Shown here: positions 59,595-64,000 of the stretch, piece after piece
How the letters are laid out: every line of letters begins with the position of its first letter
Numbering within the stretch: position 1 is the stretch's first letter
The notes under the pieces: generated by a model
The model's database searches: none
Told to the model about the DNA's origin: nothing
The model's input: the letters and a program-made list of their open reading frames with translations, nothing else
Source: Diphasiastrum complanatum
Taxonomy: Eukaryota > Streptophyta > Lycopodiopsida > Lycopodiales > Lycopodiaceae
Assembly: GCA_029204225.1 (NCBI GenBank)
Contig: CM055098.1
Location: 16,198,859-16,262,858 of the forward strand
Direction of reading: 5' to 3'
Length of the DNA stretch: 64,000 nucleotides
Made by a program: the position numbers and the translations under genes

Positions 59595-60245
59595 ACCATC
59601 CTTTTGATAACATGACGGGGTGGGATGTGTGGCACCTCAGCATGACTCGTGGATGCCCATTGAGTGTGTCTGCTACTTCAATCCGGGGCCAAGAATCCCG
59701 TGGGCCCAAATAGGGGCTCTTTTAGGGAAAAAATCAGACTTGACTTTTTGCCCTACTTTGACCCATTCCATTTGGTGGTTCTGATGCTGGTCTGGCGATG
59801 ATGTGTGCCTTCTGCAAGCCCTGCATAGTTCTTCGGGTAGTGACAAATAGCTCATCAATCGGAGGTCGAAAACTTATTATGGACAGGGTGTTTCTCATGC
59901 AAAAATTAAGGGACTGACAAGGACCACAAATAGGGTTTTTGGGCCCATCCTTCTGATAACATGACGGAGTGGGACGTGTGGCACCTTGGCATGACTCATG
60001 GATGCCCATTGAGTATGTCTGCTACTTCAATCCGGGGCCAGGAGTCCCGTGGGCCCAAACATGGGCTCTTCTAGGGCAAAAATCGCAGTTGACTTTTTGC
60101 CATGCTTTGACCAATTCCATTCGGTGGTTCTGATGCTGGTATGGCAATGACGTGTTCCCTTCTGCAAGCCCTCACATAGTTCTTTGGGCAGTGACTTCGG
60201 AGGTTGGGAACTTATTATAGACAGGGTGTTTCTCATGCGAGAAAC
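59595..60245. repeat. 350-bp tandem repeat, pair 2 (inverse)
   Basis: Two units, from about 59595 and 59942 (period about 347), match the complement of 49240-49840. Landmarks are gataacatgacgg, gcatgactc, tgctacttcaatccggggcc, cccattcca and acagggtgtttctcatgc. Confidence 0.9.
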
Positions 60246-61059
60246 AGTTTTAGGAGTCAACTTCCATGGGTCAGTCTTCAAAGTTCAACCCATACACAAT
60301 AGTTTATGCAACCAACTCAGAGGCCATTTGGCTATTAGAAATTGGATTTGTTAACATTTTGGTTTATATGACATTTGAATGACTTAGTGATTTGCCATGC
60401 TATGTTGAATCAATGGCCAGAGTGATGGAGGCGATGCATGACAAGGCCCCAGGTGCCATTGTTCAGAGGCCTCGACGAAAGTGTTTTTTTGGAGGCTGTG
60501 GATGTCTATGACGACAAGTAGTTCATACTAGTCAATTCCTTGCTATATTCGCAGAACATTTGATGTATATTTTTTGCTTCTTGGAATGGACTAGTACTGT
60601 GAAAAACTGTACTTGTCTATGATTTATAGGAAATAACATTAGATCTTTGCACCCCCATTAGTGCTCATAAAAAATGATTTTTATGACCTTCTGAAAAAAA
60701 CTTCTAGCTTGTAATATAGTGTCTTTTTCTCAAATTAGCCAAAAATAAACGGTAGGGCTGATTTTTATTCATTTGAGTTTTTTTTTTCAACAATATTTAA
60801 ATGTGGAAAAAAATCTATGGTAAAAAATTTACCATCGTACTAAAGGATTTGGGCTTTTGGACCCACTCCATGTGAAACCACCCCCTTGAAAAACCTTAAA
60901 CAATCTATACAATTTGCAAAGCCAGTGCTAATAAGATTTGGAACCAAATATCTCTAGTTTGGTGCTTATCATGACTTGAGGTTGCCGATTGAGTGATCAA
61001 ATCAAATGTTTATTTTAGCACATCAAAAACTTGAGTTCAATCCATTTTTTTATGGAACT
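60246..61059. other. No gene seen
   Basis: AT-rich. A short frame near 60418-60510 (DKAPGAIVQRPRRKCFFGGC) is locally protein-like but isolated and unrecognised. Confidence 0.4.
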
Positions 61060-62345
61060 CACCCCCCTATCAAATTTGATGTCTATCGTTTGAGATAATT
61101 CAATTTCTCTCTTATCACTTGAGATTTCTCATTGAGTGCTTAAATTAGAGGAATCTTGAGTCTAGGACATTCTGATAGCTCAAATTTGATGTCTATTACC
61201 AGAAATAGGTTTGACATGCAATTTTGGTCCTTATTATTTGACAAGGTGGCTCATTGAGTGATCAAAATTGATCAATATTATGCTTGGTATATTTTGATTG
61301 CTTGAGTTCGACTCCTTATCAATGGAATTGGCCCATACTCAAGAGATAGGCCAAATTTAATCTCCACCAATCGAGATAGCTCAATTTTGGCTATTATAAG
61401 GTTGAGGTTCTTGACAGAGTGATTCAATTCAAGAATTCTCAAGCTTATAAAAATCACGTAGCTCAAATTTGATGCCTATCACTAGGAATAATTTAAATTT
61501 GATTTCTAACTATCTAGTTTAGTTTTTGTGACTTAATTCATGAAGAAATTAAACTCGATTAATTTTAAGTTTAGGACAATTCTAAGATTGCTTGAGTTTG
61601 CTTCCTTGTGGATGGAATTAGACCCTGTCACTAGAGATAGTTCAAATTTGATGTGTATCAATCAAGATAGCTCAAATTTGGCCTTCATCATTAGAAGTTT
61701 CCCCTAAAGTGATCGAATTCATGGAATCTCAAGCTTAAGATTTTTTAATATCTCAAATTTGATGCTTATCACTCAAGCTAGCTCTAACTTGATGCCTAAC
61801 ATGTGATTTTGGTCCTAATCACTCGACATAGTTCATTGAGTGTTCAAACTTGATCAATATTAAGATTACCACACTCAGATCACTTGAGTTCGGTTTGGCC
61901 TTATTAATGGATTTGCCCCTACACTCGAGATGGCATTTCCTTTACTTGAGGTCACTTGAATTTGATTCCTACGCATGAGAAAGCTCAATGTTTGGTCTTC
62001 ATCACTCAACATGGCTAATTGAGTGATCAAAATCAATACATTATTGAGGTTAGTGCATTCAAATTACTTGATTTTCATCCGTTATTGATGGAACCAACCC
62101 TTATCAAACAAGATAGCTTAAATTTGATGTTTGTTAATTGAGATGGCTCAAGTATGGCCCTTACTAGTTGAGCTTGTCCTAATCAAGTAATCGAAATCAA
62201 ACCATTATTGAGTTTAGTGCATTTTAATAACTTGATTTTCATCCCTTATTGATGGAACCAACCCTTATCAAACAAGATAGCTTAAATTTGATGTATCTTA
62301 ATTGAGATGGCTCAAGTATGGCCCTTATTAGTTGAGAGTGATCAA
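61060..62345. repeat. Degenerate AT-rich repeat array
   Basis: At least eight variants of a unit containing gatagctcaaatttgatg with ctatcactcgag-like ends, e.g. near 61180, 61375, 61460, 61635, 61665, 61750 and 62105, plus recurring ctcattgagtgatcaaa. A closer pair of about 170 bp is repeated at about 62037-62172 and 62207-62335. There is no coding capacity. Confidence 0.75.
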
Positions 62346-63245
62346 ATGGAAGAATCTTGAGTTTAGGATGGTAGATACATCACCTCTCATTTTTATAACT
62401 CAAGCTAGCTAGAATTTAATACATAACATGCAAGTTTGGAACATGCTTATTGACCGATATAGTTCAACCAAATATGCACATTTCTTTGTGAGTACTGAAC
62501 CGTTTGAAGCCTGGTTTGGTGCTGCATGATTGTCTTGACGTGCAGTACCATATGGAATAGACGGCGAGAAAAATGAACTCTGTTCGGCGATATTGGACCA
62601 CTTTTTAGGAATGTAAAAATGTAGTCAATTCATTGTGCCCATTCCTTCCGACACGAAGGGCGTTTTTAGGCTAATGACATCCGAATCGAACTGCAACTGG
62701 TCCAGTTTTTGTAGCCACCTTCTATTTGAAGTTATGGGGGCTTTCGACTAGATCTGGCCAATTTTTGATCTGACATGCCTAACTTGCCAGTATTACTTTT
62801 AGGGTTTCTGGCTCAGGTGAATGTTTTGTTGGTGTTGATTTAGAATGAATGAACAGGCCATAGGGGAAATGAAGGTCGTTGTCCCATCACCAACAGAAGG
62901 AAAAACATGGTGAAACATGATAATGAATTTTGGATTACTTAGAGACCGAAGTAATATTGTAGTTTTGATATGTGTTGAGAATGAGTATCAGTGTAGGTGT
63001 CCTAGACAACCATAGAGAGAGATTTAAAAAATGATTAGGTGTCTGAGACAGCCATGCAATTCTTTGATACTGATATTCTAATATAAAAAAATGCTAAACG
63101 ATTAGGTGTCAAAGACAGCCATACATTTTTTCGTTCATGATACTTGTGGAAGAAGAGTGAGAGTCAATTAACATTCAACAAGAATGCAATGAGATAGAAT
63201 TGGTGGTTTTTATCTCTAAAATATTGGAAAACTCTTTTGATTAAT
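62346..63245. other. No gene seen
   Basis: Noncoding sequence between the array and the CACTA fragment. It includes a short repeated phrase, gattaggtgtc with gacagccata, near 63034 and 63100. Confidence 0.45.
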
Positions 63246-63720
63246 CACCTACTTGATCCCATGCACATATTTAAAAATGCAGGTGAATCTATATGGAAAC
63301 ACTTGATTGGTGAAAAAGATACCATTGCTGCAAGGCACGATCTAAAAGACTCAAACACCAAAAGAGAATATTGGATAAAGGATGGTGAAGATCATGCTCC
63401 TTAGACAGTCACTAAGAAGGAGCTTCACCATGTGTCCTCCATTATTCATGACATTAGAACACCAACTGGTTTTGCCCATTCTAAAAGGGCATCATTCATA
63501 GTGGATGGAAAGTTGCAAGCCTCAAGTTTCATGATTGACTAAAGATGATTCAATTCATCTATCCATTGTCAATTCATGAGTGCTTGTCAAAAGATATTTG
63601 TGAGACCATATACAAACTACCAATTATTGTCAGGTATTTACATTTACTTTGTGCATCTTTTATTTAATATTTATTGACTGGAAATTCAAATAGACATAAA
63701 ATGAATTGAATATATTGCAG
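63246..63720 (+). pseudogene. CACTA (TNP2-type) transposase fragment with intron
   Basis: The plus frame starts HLLDPMHIFKNAGESIWKHL, then AARHDLKDSNTKREYW, a TAG, VTKKELHHVSSIIHDIRTPT, ASFIVDGKLQ, and, after a frame change, MIQFIYPLSIHECLSKDI and YKLPIIV. This matches the H-x-x-DxMHIxKN ... K-H-D-x-H layout of plant CACTA transposases. At 63633 an AG|GTATTT donor, a T-rich 87-bp stretch and a ttgcag acceptor (63720) look like an intron. Joined, the phase continues into the next frame (R|WMCSKEIHE). Confidence 0.65.
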
Positions 63721-63724
63721 ATGG

Positions 63725-64000
63725 ATGTGTTCAAAAGAAATTCATGAGCTAGGACACATCATATCCCGGAATGAAATCGCTACTGATCTTGAAAAATTAA
63801 AAGTCATTATAGAGATGTCCATCCCTAGAACTGTCCGTGAGGTCCTGATCTTTATGGGTCATGCAAACTATTATCATTGTCACGTATGTGACTTTGTAGG
63901 GAATGCACGCTAGATGTACTGATTGACCATAGATCCTAAATGGGTAGAAGAGCATGGCCATGCATTTCAAGATCTCAAAACTGCTCTAGCAAGTGCTCCT
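63725..64000 (+). pseudogene. Ty3/gypsy RT-RNase H junction fragment (runs off the window)
   Basis: ELGHIISRNEIATDLEKLKV, SIPRTVREVLIFMGHANYY, then after two stops LTIDPKWVEEHGHAFQDLKT and ALASAP. This is the RT thumb/connection of a gypsy polyprotein. Upstream RT is absent; the frame instead comes from the CACTA fragment. It is cut by the window edge. Confidence 0.85.

Overview
The window is nuclear DNA from a land plant, most likely a seed plant with a large, transposon-rich genome; the species cannot be named. The evidence is one spliced host gene of a plant SKP1-like subfamily, many Ty1/copia and Ty3/gypsy remains with the plant-type initiator-Met tRNA primer site (tggtatcagagc), CACTA-type fragments, long (CT)n tracts and AT-rich noncoding DNA. 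Nothing bacterial is present: no operons, CRISPR array or rRNA.

The one host gene I can reconstruct lies on the minus strand, from its start codon at 28422 to its stop at 13314. Seven coding exons splice to exactly 1080 nt (359 codons plus stop) and encode a SKP1-like protein of the Arabidopsis ASK20/ASK21 type. Introns 3 and 4 are about 7.0 and 6.6 kb. Between them sits a single 70-bp exon (20620-20689). Intron 3 holds two decayed Ty3/gypsy copies in the same orientation as the gene; intron 4 holds a small unclassified ORF region, a hairpin insertion and MITE-like repeats. The probable 5' leader and promoter lie at about 28.4-30.0 kb.

Left of the gene (1-13 kb) are one copy of a dispersed repeat (R), a dead copia RNase H, two (CT)n tracts, a 0.62-kb tandem duplication, and several small palindromic elements, including a very CpG-rich one at 11.0-11.4 kb nested in another. 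No gene was found in 6.6-10.7 kb.

Right of the gene (30-64 kb) is nested transposon territory: a gypsy integrase scrap (31.1 kb), an unrecognised decayed minus-strand coding cluster (32-33.8 kb), a copia LTR+gag (34.3-36.0), a copia RNase H scrap (38.3), a copia LTR+gag broken by another LTR (39.8-41.4), repeat R copy 2 in inverse orientation (41.4-43.2), a CACTA scrap (43.8), an almost complete copia element with both LTRs but a deleted integrase core (44.25-48.98), a copia protease scrap, 350-bp tandem repeats, two elements carrying two gag modules in one reading frame and no visible pol (50.6-52.0 and 54.9-57.6), a copia primer site on the minus strand (59.1), a degenerate AT-rich repeat array (61.0-62.4), and a CACTA transposase fragment joined to a gypsy reverse transcriptase fragment at the right edge.

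The least ordinary items are the paired double-gag elements with a long unidentified downstream ORF, the 11-copy CATGCA cluster next to a copia LTR, and the micro-exon host gene that remains open despite its transposon-filled introns.
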